This document shows positions 12,057 to 24,746 of a stretch of 64,000 bases of DNA, in pieces. A program made the translations under genes and the position numbers. The notes under the pieces were generated by a model that worked only from the letters and a program-made list of their open reading frames with translations, was not told where the DNA came from and made no database searches. Source of the DNA: Diprion similis (taxonomy: Eukaryota; Arthropoda; Insecta; Hymenoptera; Diprionidae); contig NC_060118.1 in assembly GCF_021155765.1 (NCBI RefSeq), positions 9,545,646-9,609,645 of the forward strand. Direction: 5' to 3'. Position 1 is the first letter of the stretch; each line of letters starts with the position of its first letter.

Positions 12057-13978
12057 GAATGGGTGAAATCCTTGAGTAAACACAGTATACCTACTCGGAG
12101 AAGATAAAAAATACGAGAAGAGGAAGAACGTGGCTCTCTTATCGAGCTCGTAGTAGTCACGCAAAGTGTGTTCACGTTTTTGTTGCGTAACGCAGGTAAT
12201 GTCGTGTAATTTCATGTTCGAGAGAGAGAGAGAGAGAGAAAGAGAGAAAGAAAATAAAAAGTAGACAAAAGGGAGGAAAACTAAATTAATCAATGAATAA
12301 ATAAATAAATAAATAAATACGAGAATACAGACGAGGGGGGGAAAAAAAAAAACGAAAAATCAAGTAAAGTTGAATTTGCAAAAAAAAAAAAAAAAAAAAG
12401 TTGAAGTTGAAGTTGAATTTTTGATAATCCGTAATTTCCATGTGTATCAGATATTTAAATTTTCTCGTTATCGCATTTTCGAAACTTTACTTCGATATTT
12501 CGTCAAAGTTTCATTTCCTTTACTTAAAAGTTTCGCCATCAAAATAATCCGAGAATTTCCCACTTTCGGAACTTTTTTAAATTCCCGAATTTTCAATCCC
12601 GCTCCAAATCTTCAACACCAACGCGATAAATAAAACGTTTAATTTATCATTTATACCGTTTTTGCTGTTATTATTTTTGTTATCATTATTATCGTTATTG
12701 CACACTGACCAGTACATCGACCGGCTCCTGAAGAGGTCCTTCGGCGGCTAGGCTTTCCGGATTATGCGAATCACGTCTAGTGTAAATGAACGTGGTTCCC
12801 AAGTCTACGAATGAACCGGAATTGGCAAAGGCGTTGTAATTGCCGTTTAGAATGAAATTGCGATCTTGTCGTCTGACGGCTGTAACAACGTTAATAATCC
12901 ATATTGTAAAAAATGATTTAAAAGAAGAAAAAAGAAAAAAAAAAAAAAAAAACCAACACGCAACAGCCTGGTATTAATTTTCCAAATTTGTCTTGAAAAC
13001 GAAAAAAGAAAAAAAATCGGCTCCAAAAATTGTCCAACGGTAATTTTCTTTTTTTTTTTTTTCATCGTTTTCAAAATTCAATCCGAGGAGAAAAAAAATA
13101 TTCACAATATAAATATAATATATATATATAATATTGTCGAATAATTCGTTCGTCTAAGTAAGAATCTTGATTAATATAAATTCGCTACACGTGTGGGGAA
13201 AATTTTAAGTAACTCGTCTTACGAATCGAGATATCAAACGTAGTCCAAGATGAATAGCACATCGTGATACGTGAATGTTTTCGCAAATATATTTCATCAA
13301 AAGCTCGTTCATCTTCGTTTATATTGTACGCAACGATTCAAACTATAAAAATAAATTCTCTCGATCATCTCAATTCTACGTCTTGTAACTAGTCAACTCA
13401 CTCGTCGTAGCTGTTAATACTATAATATTATAGTTTATTCTATGATCGTAAATGCCTTACTGCTCAACAGGACCGAGGCGAAAATTTTGTTTCCATGCGC
13501 GTAAAATTTTCTCAACAATGAATATAAATGTACGTTAGAAAATGCTTATAAAGACAGTGAAAAAACAACAAAAAAAATCCAATAAAATTTAAAACTCCGT
13601 TGAAACGATGATTTAATTTATACGTTTTGTCGCCTTTTACTTATTTTTTTTTCTACATTCAAATTTACACTCCACAACAGCTTATAATTATGATCAAATG
13701 AATTTCGACCGTCGAATAATTGATTAATTGATTGATTCGTTCATTCGAAGGTTCAACAACGAGATGAAGAATGATTCGTTATTACAGGATGATAATCGCA
13801 ATTCTACCCTTGATTGATTCTTACCCAAAATATTACTGGTGTTACCCAGCTGTGTGACATTCAATGCTTTTGCACCCCGCGGCACAGATGTTACCAAATT
13901 ATATCCAGGCTTCAACGTTGGTTCAGTGAATATTCCATCGATCAGACGACCGCTCGCAGAATGAATAATGAAAAGTAC
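5371..13978 (-). CDS. ADAMTS-like matrix protein (THSD4/ADAMTSL4 type), 3' eleven exons
   Basis: Secreted extracellular-matrix glycoprotein without a protease domain in the visible part; vertebrate relatives bind fibrillin microfibrils (family knowledge). Minus-strand exons: 13825-13978, 12710-12879, 10731-10827, 9803-9913, 9497-9626, 8729-8993, 8229-8453, 7794-7952, 7076-7252, 6217-6436, 5371-5507; phases agree throughout, giving 614 codons plus stop. The first four carry the ADAM-TS spacer (LIDGIFTEP..., then NFILNGNYNAF, EGPLQEPVDVL). Six thrombospondin type-1 repeats follow, each starting near a Trp motif and CSxxCG. CSRSCG, CSVTCG, CSATCG and CTRTCG fit the O-fucosylation consensus; CSADCG and CSAACE do not. 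Most repeats are split by a phase-0 intron just before the CSxxC motif. The last exon is a PLAC domain (NCPLVAQARLC, TCCLSC). N-terminal exons were not found; the cysteine-rich part should lie upstream. The strongest resemblance from memory is to THSD4. Confidence 0.88.
5625..5920. mobile_element. Foldback element with internal tandem repeats
   Basis: Located in the last intron of the ADAMTS-like gene. Outer arms GTGCGCACCTTAAGCGCGTG and (inverse) CACGCGTATAAAATGCGCAC enclose inner arms AATACCAATCGCGACTGT and ACAGTCGCGATTGGTATT (perfect inverse). Between these, a unit containing AAATGTCCCTAGGAG occurs three times in direct orientation (about 5684, 5720, 5758) and once inverted (about 5793). 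No coding capacity; probably a non-autonomous transposon. Confidence 0.75.
7458..7652. mobile_element. Small inverted-repeat element in an intron
   Basis: The left arm, starting TCCGATACCGACATTTTATC and running through CCGCTTCACAG and AGACACAAACCCTT, is matched in inverse by AAGGGTTTGTGTCT ... GTGAAGCGGTTG ... ATGTCGATATCGGGA at the right. It lies in the ADAMTS-like intron between 7253 and 7793. A partial relative is at 9235-9350. Confidence 0.75.
9235..9350. mobile_element. Partial relative of the 7458 inverted-repeat element
   Basis: Shares TTACCGACATTTTACCGACA, GACACAAACCCTT and GTTTGACTTTATC with the element at 7458-7652, but the right arm is missing. It lies in the intron between exons 8729-8993 and 9497-9626. 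Confidence 0.6.
10856..10947. repeat. 22-bp perfect inverted repeat
   Basis: Arms at 10856-10877 and 10926-10947 are exact inverse complements (core TGTGTATAATGTATAAATC) around a 48-base loop rich in T and C. It lies within the ADAMTS-like intron, just upstream (in transcript sense) of exon 10731-10827. It would form a stable stem in RNA. Confidence 0.8.
11400..12700. other. Simple-sequence-rich intron segment
   Basis: Inside the ADAMTS-like intron between exons 10731-10827 and 12710-12879. Holds poly-T/poly-A tracts, a (TA)n run at about 12008-12053, a GA-rich run near 12220-12250 and (AATA)n near 12295-12320. Open frames here only encode low-complexity Tyr/Ile or Phe runs. Confidence 0.7.
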
Positions 13979-16900
13979 CTGAAAGAGATAAAACACTTGA
14001 AATCGCTTGAAGTTCAGCCTAACTTTAAAAAACATTACGAAAATCATTCTCCGTCAGTGAAAATATTTCAACCCCAAAAAAGTGCGGAGATATATTTGCT
14101 ACTTTACATTTCTTAGGATAAATCGAGATCATTATAAATGTAAAACGATTGTTTAAATTTATAGATTATTAAAAAATATACAAATTTTCTAAAAAAAATT
14201 TCGTACAAAGAGAAGGATTTTCCTCTATACGATACAAATGAAATCATGATCCATAAAAAATTCTGCGATATGATGAAAAAAGCTGAACAGAATAATAATT
14301 CAAGCGATAATTATACAAATCATGCGTTAACAATGAATGAATGCAATTATTTGTTATGACAGAGGCAGAGGTGTTATTATAAAATAGCAATATTCAGAAC
14401 GTAATGGGAAAAAAAATAAAAAATACGATTTCACAAGATAATTTTTCAAAAGCCCAGAATCAATGAGAAACAATTTTTTCTAAACAATTTCAAAATTCTA
14501 TAATAAAAATGAGATAATTTTCTCGACTTGAATCAAATTTTTTAATTGTTTTTCCTGCACGATGAAAATATACGTTCAATTTGTTAATTTCAAGAAATTG
14601 CTGGTCTCCGAAGTGTTTATCTCTTAATGAACTAAAACAATTATGAAAAATGAAATTCCTGATCGTTCAATTACCGCAGCAACTGATAGTTGTATAGGTA
14701 TAGTTTTTAGAGAAGAGAAAGATTTTTAGTGCACGCGGATGTGACGCAATATTTAAATAGCTAGTAGTTTTTCCACCGCTGCGTGCGTGGCGTGCGTCGT
14801 GCACAACTAACAACAAGTAAGGTGGCTGTTGGTATATATCCCAAATAGAAATAACTATCAAGTGGTGTATATCTGGCTACCGCACCGGATCAAAGCAACG
14901 GACCGGTTAAGCATCGTGAAAAACTCCGGCAAACTTGTAAGGATTAAATGCCACGAATTGAATTTCGATTCAGGAATATATATAAATAAAAAAAGGTGAT
15001 AACAGTTTCTTCGATTTCAATTAAAACAAAAACAGCAAAAATATTTCAACATATATATATATATATAATTAGAAGCGTTCACCCCCATTTTTTCAAATCC
15101 TTTATTGTTACAAAATTTTTCATTTCACTTTGTAGATATTGTCAGGAATTTTTTGCACAAAAATTTTGTACAATCGTTTTTTTCTCACGAAATTCCTTCG
15201 TACAATTGTTTAAATTTTCACCAAAGCACGGAAAAGGTTGTACGAAACTTTACGAAACTTAAATGATCGTTAATTGAGTTGGAAAATTGTCGAAAAAATT
15301 TTATCAAAAATTCTTTTTATTTAATTCTATCACGAATAGTTTCAATTTCAATTGTTTCAACTTTTTCCGAAATCTTGCCTAAAATTTTTTGTCAAATCTC
15401 AACAAAAAGCGATCCAGTTTCATCTATAAATTATACATATATATATGTATGTATGCGTTATTCTGTTTAAAATAAAGAAGGAAAGTAGCTGTAAATTGCG
15501 TTTTCAACGTATCGTTTTAAATAAAACAATTTCGTAAATATCGTTGCAACGGCGACTCGGATATTTCAGGAATCTCGTCTGCGTTATGAAGAGCACTGAA
15601 TAATGCACTTTGTAACTCGTCGGATAAATTATAGGCCGATTAACGAGTTCGGTTTTACATTCAAACAGACCTCCGCATTGCATAAACAAAACGTCAGGGT
15701 CTTCTAATTCAGATTAACGATGTTGCAGGTACCTTAGCTTTTTGTCCCACATTACATTCCATATAATTTCCAAGTCATTCAACGTCAAGATTCTGTTACA
15801 GAAATTAATTTTTCACTCCTTCTTTCGCGTCATTAAATTGAATGAAATTAAACAAAAATTGACAGCTGATTCGTAAGGTCAAAGAAATTTTTTAAAATCG
15901 AGTCTAAATTAGGAAAAATTACGGGAGAAGGAAGGAAGTAAGAAAGAAAAACAAGACATCAAGGATTCCGAAAAATTATTCAGACTGGAGAAAATGATCG
16001 ATGTTTTTGGAATTTTATTCTCATTTCCATTCGAAATGAACTCAAGTACGTGAATTTACGAAATATTATATCACAATTTTTCTATTTAACGGTTGAATGA
16101 AAATTTTTGAATCCTTTGAAGCAATAAGTTTGTTTGAAATATTCTAAACTTGATATTCTAAAAGATCTCATGAATTTAAAAATAATAGAATCAAATTTTC
16201 ATTCAATTGGTAAAATTTATTCAAATCTGATCAAATCGTTTGAGGTTCGTATAATCAAAATCTGGATCATCTTAGTGATTCCTCGTTAAATAATAACAAT
16301 ATGAAATAACTACGTAGAAGAGATTTATTCAGGATAATCTTACTGCCTTTATTCAGAGCTCACAAACATGACGAGCAGATATCTCAATTTACAGAAGGAC
16401 AGTAATCGTCGAGGTAAGCCTGCGCAGTCGAGACTAACAAGAAGCGCTTACGAACGATGATTTTGATTAGCAATGAGACAAGTTTAATAATCTGGTCAAT
16501 AAAACTTTTTCTTTTTTTGTTCACTTATTAATTTAAAAAAAAAAGAATCTTAAACTCACGTGTAATAGTTTTTTTTGTTTCCCGTACAAATTTTTTTTTC
16601 ACCAAAGAAGAAAAGATTGTGATATACGATTCGAGGTGGTAAGCGAAAAAAAAAAAAAACATACAACAATCATAAAATCACTCTTAAAAAAATTATTATT
16701 AATTTTACAGTTTTTTGTCTGTTTAAAATTTAAGTCATTGGTTTTAAATTCTTTTCCTAACGCCGTTAAGGAAATAGCTGTACATAATTTTTTTTTTTTT
16801 TTTTCAACAACACAATTGCTAATTTTACATGCGTGCGCAAAGCAGAATGGATAAAAAATAATTATTACATCGTATCTTTATCTGTTACCGATAAAAACGA

Positions 16901-17828
16901 CAAAAATAAAAAAAAAAAAAAAAAAAAAAAAACAGAATGAATAAATAAATCAATCAAATACGTACAGCAGATTGAAATTTATATGTGACACGATAAAATC
17001 CGTGAACTTCAATATTATAACTGTAAGATTCGCATGTTTTAACTTTTCTTGTTACGATAAAATAAAACATGTACGTATATTACGTATTGCCAGATAAAAT
17101 TTTCAATATCTCTGCTGCATCGCATACGTTCATAAAAATTGAATTATTATTATAATTATCGTGAAAAAATTGACTTTCAACCAGATTGACTTGAGCCATG
17201 AATTACGACGAATCTTGCAACGATGATAGTTGATAAAAAAATTTATCTTCTCGCGTTCTTAGAAAACGTTGAACGAAGAACGAATAGACCGGGCGTAAAA
17301 GCAGAAGCTAAAACTTCTAGGATCCTTGAGGATTATTATTGAGAAATCATAGATTCGATCTCCAGACGCCCTCCCTGCATGCCTGCGTTACTCGATAGGT
17401 GAGTCTAATTATAATACAACCAGCCACTGCAGAGAGAGAGATAGAGACAGAGAGAGAGAGAGAGAGAGAGATTCGTGGCGAGATGATGATGATGAATACA
17501 GCTTCGTAGCATTCACGATGCTGCAGAGACTCGAGATGATCACATTTGCGAAAGAGCAGCAAACACGTCAAGTCTTGTGGTAGTTCAAGATACGTTTGCT
17601 ATTTTTCCCGCATGCCTATTGCCTCATCAAGTGATCCCCATTCAGTTTCAGCAACGCGGTCAGTTACGACCTTACGTTACGTTGTGCTTCGTATGTTTCG
17701 TATTGTAGGTACACGAATAGTTCAACAGGCAAAACACGTCTCTCGACGAAACAAATCAAAATAGATCCGAATAGAAAATATTCAGCTCGTGACTGAATTT
17801 TGGTTTACAGGGGTTTTCGACCTTCGTT
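13979..17828. other. No gene recognised; AT-rich and microsatellite-rich
   Basis: Either the 5' intron of the ADAMTS-like gene or intergenic. It contains a less AT-rich patch with an ATATTTAAATAG TATA-like motif near 14749-14760, GA runs at 17429-17471 and many homopolymers. No thrombospondin, cysteine-rich or protease-like coding segment was found on either strand. The minus-strand frame continuing upstream of exon 13825-13978 opens at an ATG at 14047 and is discussed in the findings. Confidence 0.4.
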
Positions 17829-18372
17829 ATTAACTCAAATCTGAGGTCATTTTTTTTTTTAGCTGCATAGCCGGGGTTTCGAGAAAACAGTTAAATCTCA
17901 CGTTTTTTTTTTTTTTTTTTGCATTTTACTCAAAAACTACTGTCGATAGATGAAAAATGACTTTGCTATCCTGTAGAGTGGAAAATTCTACATCGAATTA
18001 TATTCTCATATGTTTTAGAAATGAAGTCGGATTATCAAATTGAGAAAAAAGAAATTATTTCACCAGAATTCCCCAGATGTCGTCGATAAGTAGAATTTCT
18101 TTTTTATTAATTAAGATATTATTTCAACAAAATTCCCCAGATGTCATCGATAAGTAGAATTTCTTTTGTCCTAATTTGTTAATCCTAATTTGGTTTCCGG
18201 CAAACGAGGACATAATTCGATGTAGAATTTTCCGCTCTTCACGATGGTCAAGTAATTTTTCATCCATCGCCAGCAGTTTTCTGAGAAAAATGCGTAAAAC
18301 GTCAAATTTGCCTGTTTTTTCGAAACTCCGGCTATGCAGCTCAAAAATTACTTCAGATTTCAGTTCCTGAGC
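17829..18372. mobile_element. Foldback element with internal duplicated segment
   Basis: Long imperfect arms. The left arm carries AGCTGCATAGCCGG, ACTACTGTCGATAGATGAAA and GGAAAATTCTACATCGAATT. The right arm carries the inverse AATTCGATGTAGAATTTTCC, TTTCATCCATCGCCAGCAG and CCGGCTATGCAGCT. The centre holds two direct copies of a segment containing AATTCCCCAGATGTC and GATAAGTAGAATTTCTTTT. No coding capacity. Confidence 0.75.
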
Positions 18373-19261
18373 CGAAACGTTTCACTTAAATATTTTAATA
18401 TATAATACAAAGTAACAAGGATCATTTCAAGTTATAAATAAATTGTGATAAAGTTAGAACATGGAAATTTTTTCAAATAGGACGCTGAGCATTTCACTAT
18501 GACTGAAAGGGTTAAACAATAAACCGAAATCATAGTAATACGATCCCATATTTTTTAAATTTCATAAAAATACGAGACCACTTTTAACTCAATGATTAAA
18601 ATCGTTCAAGTGATGTGATGTATAACGATTATTCACTCCCGTCCAAACAATCGTCACTCCAAATATCGTTTTTTTTTTTTTTTTTTTTTTTTTTCTTCTT
18701 CAACTCAATCGCGGTGCAAAAATTTACCAACAGTTTTGAAAGATAATATCGACTGTCAACCTGAGTTTATGTAACTGCAGATATGAATATATTAAATGAG
18801 TGAGTTCTTTTTTTGTTTTTTTTTAATCAAACAACTTTCACAGACTTTGCGATATTCTAAATGACATTTTAGGCGTAAATGAGATCACTTTTGAAATTCG
18901 ATTATTGGTTTTTTTTTTCTCTCTCTCGCTCTCTCTCTTCATTTTTCAACAACGTCGAAAGAATGTATTAACAAAAAATTCGTCAAGAATCTTATTTTTT
19001 TAATTTCCGCTGCCCTGCAATTTTGTCGTTTTTTCTTTTTTTCCTTTTCCTTTTACGGTAATATTTTTCAATTCCTCCAAACGTACAGTTGCTGACAGTC
19101 CATCTTCAAGTCCGAATCACGTACGAAGTGAAAAAACTCGGATTCGATCAAGGATCTCTGAGATAAATCTTTATCACCGTCACTCTAGTGATTATGAAAA
19201 ATCTCATTCACGCGACTGATTGTCAAATCATATCATATCAGAAGCAGGCAAACGACATCTT

Positions 19262-19313
<52 letters not shown>

Positions 19314-20727
19314 TACAATATACATGCCTTAATAAACGTTTAGGGTACATAAAAAAAATGGCTTATCTCAAAGCGAGGACCCTTCTCTCAAAAAGATCGC
19401 TCGTAAAAAAGTGGAGAGAGAAAAAAAAATGTCGTTAAGTAGGTTCCCCCCCCCCTTCTCCCTCCCCCTCATCGCCCCTTATTTTATTACAATTCTTTCC
19501 TTTGAGGGTAGATCGTAAACACATAATTAAACACAGGTCGCAAACCGTTTTAAAGTTAGATTAAGAACTCGAGTGTATACATATCGCAACGTTAAAGCGA
19601 GTTTCGTCTTACAATCGTCATCCTTTCTTTGATCCTCACTCGTTCTTCACAAACGTTTCTAAAATATATTTTAACTATGACAACAACAATATGAAATCTA
19701 ACATATATATCTAAGAAAGAAGAAAAATTGATAAAAAAAAACAAAACAATAAGAACAAATTTCGAAGAAAGATTATTTCAAATTAAAATATTCGTAAAAC
19801 GGCGGTAAATTTTTTTTTTTTTTTACTTCTCTTTCCCAACATTTCAATTTTCTCATTGCAAAATTATGCAGGGGTGAATTTTTTTTTTTTTTTTTTTTTG
19901 TGGTTTTTCGCTTTTTCTTTTCTCACGACGATTGTAACGCTCGTTCGTAAAACAATGTGGAGAGTAAAATATGTTTTGGTGAAAGAAAAATTGAGAGAAA
20001 AAAAAAAATTCGAGAAATCAAAAAAAAAAATCCAGAAGCTAAAAAAAATAAGGAAGCAGGAAAAAAAAACGTGGAACCTTGACCGAATTTCGATGGTCAA
20101 TCTATTGCACACAAATCTTGGATGTGTATACACAACAATCAATCAAACTGTATAATTATACTGTATATATATATATATATATGTATATATAGCTTGTAAC
20201 GCACGTGTTATTAGATTACGTACACGTTGGAATGATGATAAATTGGCTCGATTCCAATGATTAGTCGCGCTTATGCAAAGTCCACGCTTATATACATATA
20301 TACACATTATATACATATATTAGAAACGCAGCGCTGGATATTGGATAAAAGATTGGTACATTAAAAAACATGAGAAATTAGTACGCATAATAATTAGTGA
20401 GATAACATTAGTTAAGGTTCATTAATGCAAGTATTACATATAGGTATAGGTAAACAAAATTCACCAAATACAAGCACGTTTTCTTTATCCTGGTGGAAAT
20501 ATTCTCTTCTGTAGAAAATTAGGATAACGATGAAAAAAAAGTGTTAAAAACTTTTCATTTTTCATTTTTTTTTTTTTTTTTTTTTTTTTTTTCTCTTTCT
20601 TCGCTTTGTTTCGCTTTATAAAACAAGAATATCATCATTTCTCTGATACCATTCAAAGGCAAAAAGTAAAATTCCCACAGATTTTCCCTAAAAATTGATT
20701 TTTGCTCTTCCAAGATTACAAGAAAAA

Positions 20728-20764
<37 letters not shown>

Positions 20765-21250
20765 ATTATTAAAACAACACTCGGGACAAAGTTCCCGGTG
20801 CAAATAATTTTCAAAAAAATACTAAATTCCACCGTTTTCGATATAATCAAATACCGTTACAATGCAAGAGGGACGGGGTAAGCTTGAAAGACGAGAGAGA
20901 GAAAAACGAACAAACAGCAGAAAAAAAAGGACAAGAACAAAAGAAAAGAAATGAAAAAAAAAAAAAAAAATTTGACAAAAAAAAAAGATTAAACCAGTCG
21001 AATCTTACCGAGACGATTAAGGAATTGAAAATCGATGACCACTGCATCCTGAATTCCTTTCCTGGTTCGGAAGAGCAGGAGAAGAACGGAGATGAGAAGA
21101 AAAAAAAAAAAAAAAAGAAAATTTCACCTTCCAATCCAGTTATTCACTCGGTATAGTAGTCCCTCACAATTTTTATTTTTTATTTTCACTCGATCACCGT
21201 TGAAATCTATGCTCGCATGTTGTTTCACAAAACTTTCTTTCACCCTTTTC

Positions 21251-21287
<37 letters not shown>

Positions 21288-21618
21288 TTTCTTATTCCCG
21301 TAACTCCGGATTTTTATCCCTTAGAAAGAAAACACAGAGGCGCGCACACACGCATATATATACATATATATATATATATAATATAAGTTATAAATTATAA
21401 AAAGTTAATGCATAAGTTGAATTTCACCGTTTATTACATACGCGAGTTATTAAAAAAAAAAAAAATAAAAAAAAAAAAAAATACTTGTCAAATTTCGGGA
21501 ATATCGTGAGGAATGTGTTTTTCGATATTTATCACGTCGATGACAATTAAAACGTGACAGAGAGAGAGAGAGAGAGAGATAGATTATCGAGTCATTCCCG
21601 ACGAAGCAAAAAAAAGAC

Positions 21619-21654
<36 letters not shown>

Positions 21655-22901
21655 GCAGCACAGGCCGAGGTTCTTGGGACAATGAGAGCTCGGACGGTTT
21701 AGCTGTCAACCAACCATTTGGGTATATGTATACCTATACGTACGTACATACGTTATTTTTACGTATATGTATGAGATAATACGTAGTCTGACATGCCGTC
21801 TTCCATCCTTGCCTAGCTTCTAATCAGACAACGCCAAATGTAAACAGTCACAAGGTTTACGTGCAGAAATCTAGGATTTGTCAACTGACGTGAAAAACAA
21901 TCTGAACAATATATATATATATGATGAAGTTGAACGATAAAAATCAAAAAGAAAAGAAGAAGAAGAAGAAAAAAAAAAGAAACAGAAAAGGCAATGGGGA
22001 AAAAAAACGAAAAGAAACGATAACTGCGAAAAAAAAAAAAGAATGTTCTAAAAAATTTCCCCCCTCCGTTGAAGTTCAACTTTAATTTCTTCATCGATGA
22101 TGATTCGATTGCCGCAAAGTTTTTTTTTTTCTTTTTCTTTTTTTTGGATTCTGTTTTTTTGTTCTTCTTCTTCCTCTTTTTTCTTCAACATACGAAAAAT
22201 ACGCGTGGTATATATATGTATATATATATATATATAATAATTCTTGACTAACAATAAATTCAATGAGACGGATTTCAGTCACAGTTTTTTGACGTTACAA
22301 AAAGTCTGTCGATTCGATTTCGCGAATCGAGTTTTTCATTTACGTGGCGGTTTTTTGTTTTTTCCATATTTCTTTTCTCTTTAAAAAATGCAACATCTGC
22401 AGCATATGTATATATTTTTTTTTAATACACTCTTCCCACTCCGGACACACTCTGTGGTGTGCACGGATGTGATTTTACGGAGAATTGACTCTCGAAAAAA
22501 AATTTTTTTTTTAAATTTGGAAGAAAATTTTTTGAACACGGAAAAAAAATATTCCCCTCTCATACTCAAATAGGTTTTGAATCGTAATATTTTTCTGATT
22601 CATTGACAGAAAAAATTCTCAAACTTAGCTACGATGAGAGCTCAGCGATATATCCTTTGCTCAGCACTAAAGTGTACCTATACACGGTAGAAAAATACAA
22701 TATTCTGCATCAATAAATCGGGTCAAATTACGGTTACACCGTATTACTTGTTGCAGAAGCTGCACATCGCGAAGATGAAGAATCTCGTTATCAAAATCGT
22801 TGGGAATGTAAATTTTTTTTTTCTTGCTTGTTTTTTTTTTTCTTGTTTTTTTTTCATCCTCTTCCCCGACCAAAAACGTGTGTCGTCGTCGTAAACTAAC
22901 A

Positions 22902-22935
<34 letters not shown>

Positions 22936-23787
22936 AGACCTTGACTTCGCATCGACATATTTTCGTTATCATATTTATGTACATATATCATCCGTGATTC
23001 ATTTACCTGAAATAAGATCACTCGATTTCTTTCTCTCTTTCTCTCTTTCTCTCTCTCTCTCTCGCTCTCTCTGTCGATTCCAATAAATCAAAGATAAAGA
23101 AATTTCTAACGATAAGAAAAAATCCGCGAGATACAAATCTCATGTATGCATGTAAAAAATAAGTAAAAAATGTAGTATACAGTGACAAGAATCGTTGTTC
23201 GAAATGATTTGAAGTTGAAGAAAGCGTTTTTCAAATTTACAAAAATCGAAAAAAAAAAAAAAAAAAAAAAGACAGTGATTACGGAGAGTCCACGACCGGA
23301 CCGGTATTACAAGTTTTTGAAAGAATACTTTCCAAGAAATCGAAAGATACACTCACTTTTCAAAAAAACGATTTAACATTTCAAACTCAATAATCTTAAT
23401 CCAAAAACACTTTGAATATTTTTGTTGTATTTTTTTTCTGTAAAGGCCATCTGAAAACGAACAGTTTGGAAAAAAAAAAAAAAAAAAAAAAAGCTTCAAT
23501 TTCGACCATTGTTGAACAAGTTGTGAACAAAAAAAATCCTCAAAATATACCATAAAGGCTCTTTTCAGGTGGTTATTGAAAAGATATCGAAAAATTGAGA
23601 AAATGAAAAATCAAAATTATTCAATTCGTCCGATTTGACTTGGAACGTCCCCTTAAATAGACAAAATTATCAGTGTAATAAAATATTCAAGTCTTGTTAT
23701 AATTATACCCCGAAATGTTAAATTACACAGAAAAATTTCATCCGCCGGCTTATGTATATCGACTTCAGCTTCCGTAAGTTATTATTG

Positions 23788-23832
<45 letters not shown>

Positions 23833-24681
23833 GCAGGCACGCACATACATAAATATGTATACATGTATTACACCTACGTGTATCTAGTTAAACTGGGATC
23901 AGAGCTGATCCATTAGAGCGCTTCGAGAAGAGGGAGAGAGGGAGAGAGAGAGAGAGAGAGAGAGAGAAAAGTAAGATAGAAATATAGAGAAATCGGATAT
24001 ATAATTAAGAAGAATTAAAATAACCGAAAAAACTAGTCTGATAGAAAAAAAAATTTCGTTCAAACGTATTTTCTTCATTCTAAGAATTAAATTTATTATT
24101 ATTATAAATATACGGGAGAAACTGAAGTGAAAATTCTTCAAAATAATTTATCAAAAATATATCTAGAAAAATTTTATACATGGTATGACATGGTACCGTG
24201 CACGGTATGGTGGTAAACAAAAACAAAACCTTATTTAAAAAAATACAAAATAAAAATTCAGAGTTAAGTTTGAACAAAAAAAAAAAAAAAAAAAAATTTT
24301 TTTTTTTTGTTCCTCTTCCTTCTCCTTGTCCTTTGTCTTCGTCGTCGTTGTATAAAATTCTGAATGTATTTTGTGGGCGCGTGGCATAAAAATTCTAGCC
24401 TTCGTCCCTGGTATGCACAGTTAATTACACGAAATTAGATTAGATTAGATTAGATAAAACGACATTCTTATTAGACGGCTAGGCTAGACACGCTCGTCGT
24501 TGTTTCGCCGCGTTTTTAAAAACACAAGAAAACAAAACCACAGGTACTGACGAAGTATATTAATGCTGTATATTCTAACTGTATATATCTGACTTATATA
24601 TATATTTTTGACACACTAACATGTGTGTCAAAAAATGTTTAATGCATTCACGTTTACTCAGCTGAAAGAAATGCGAACTTG

Positions 24682-24746
<65 letters not shown>

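Noticed and set aside
20847-21156. Open frames on both strands with Lys or Phe runs
   Set aside because: Artefacts of poly-A/poly-T tracts.
22920-23010. Minus-strand AG/GT junction resembling a recursive splice site
   Set aside because: A short open segment follows, but no conserved protein sequence and the pyrimidine tract is weak.
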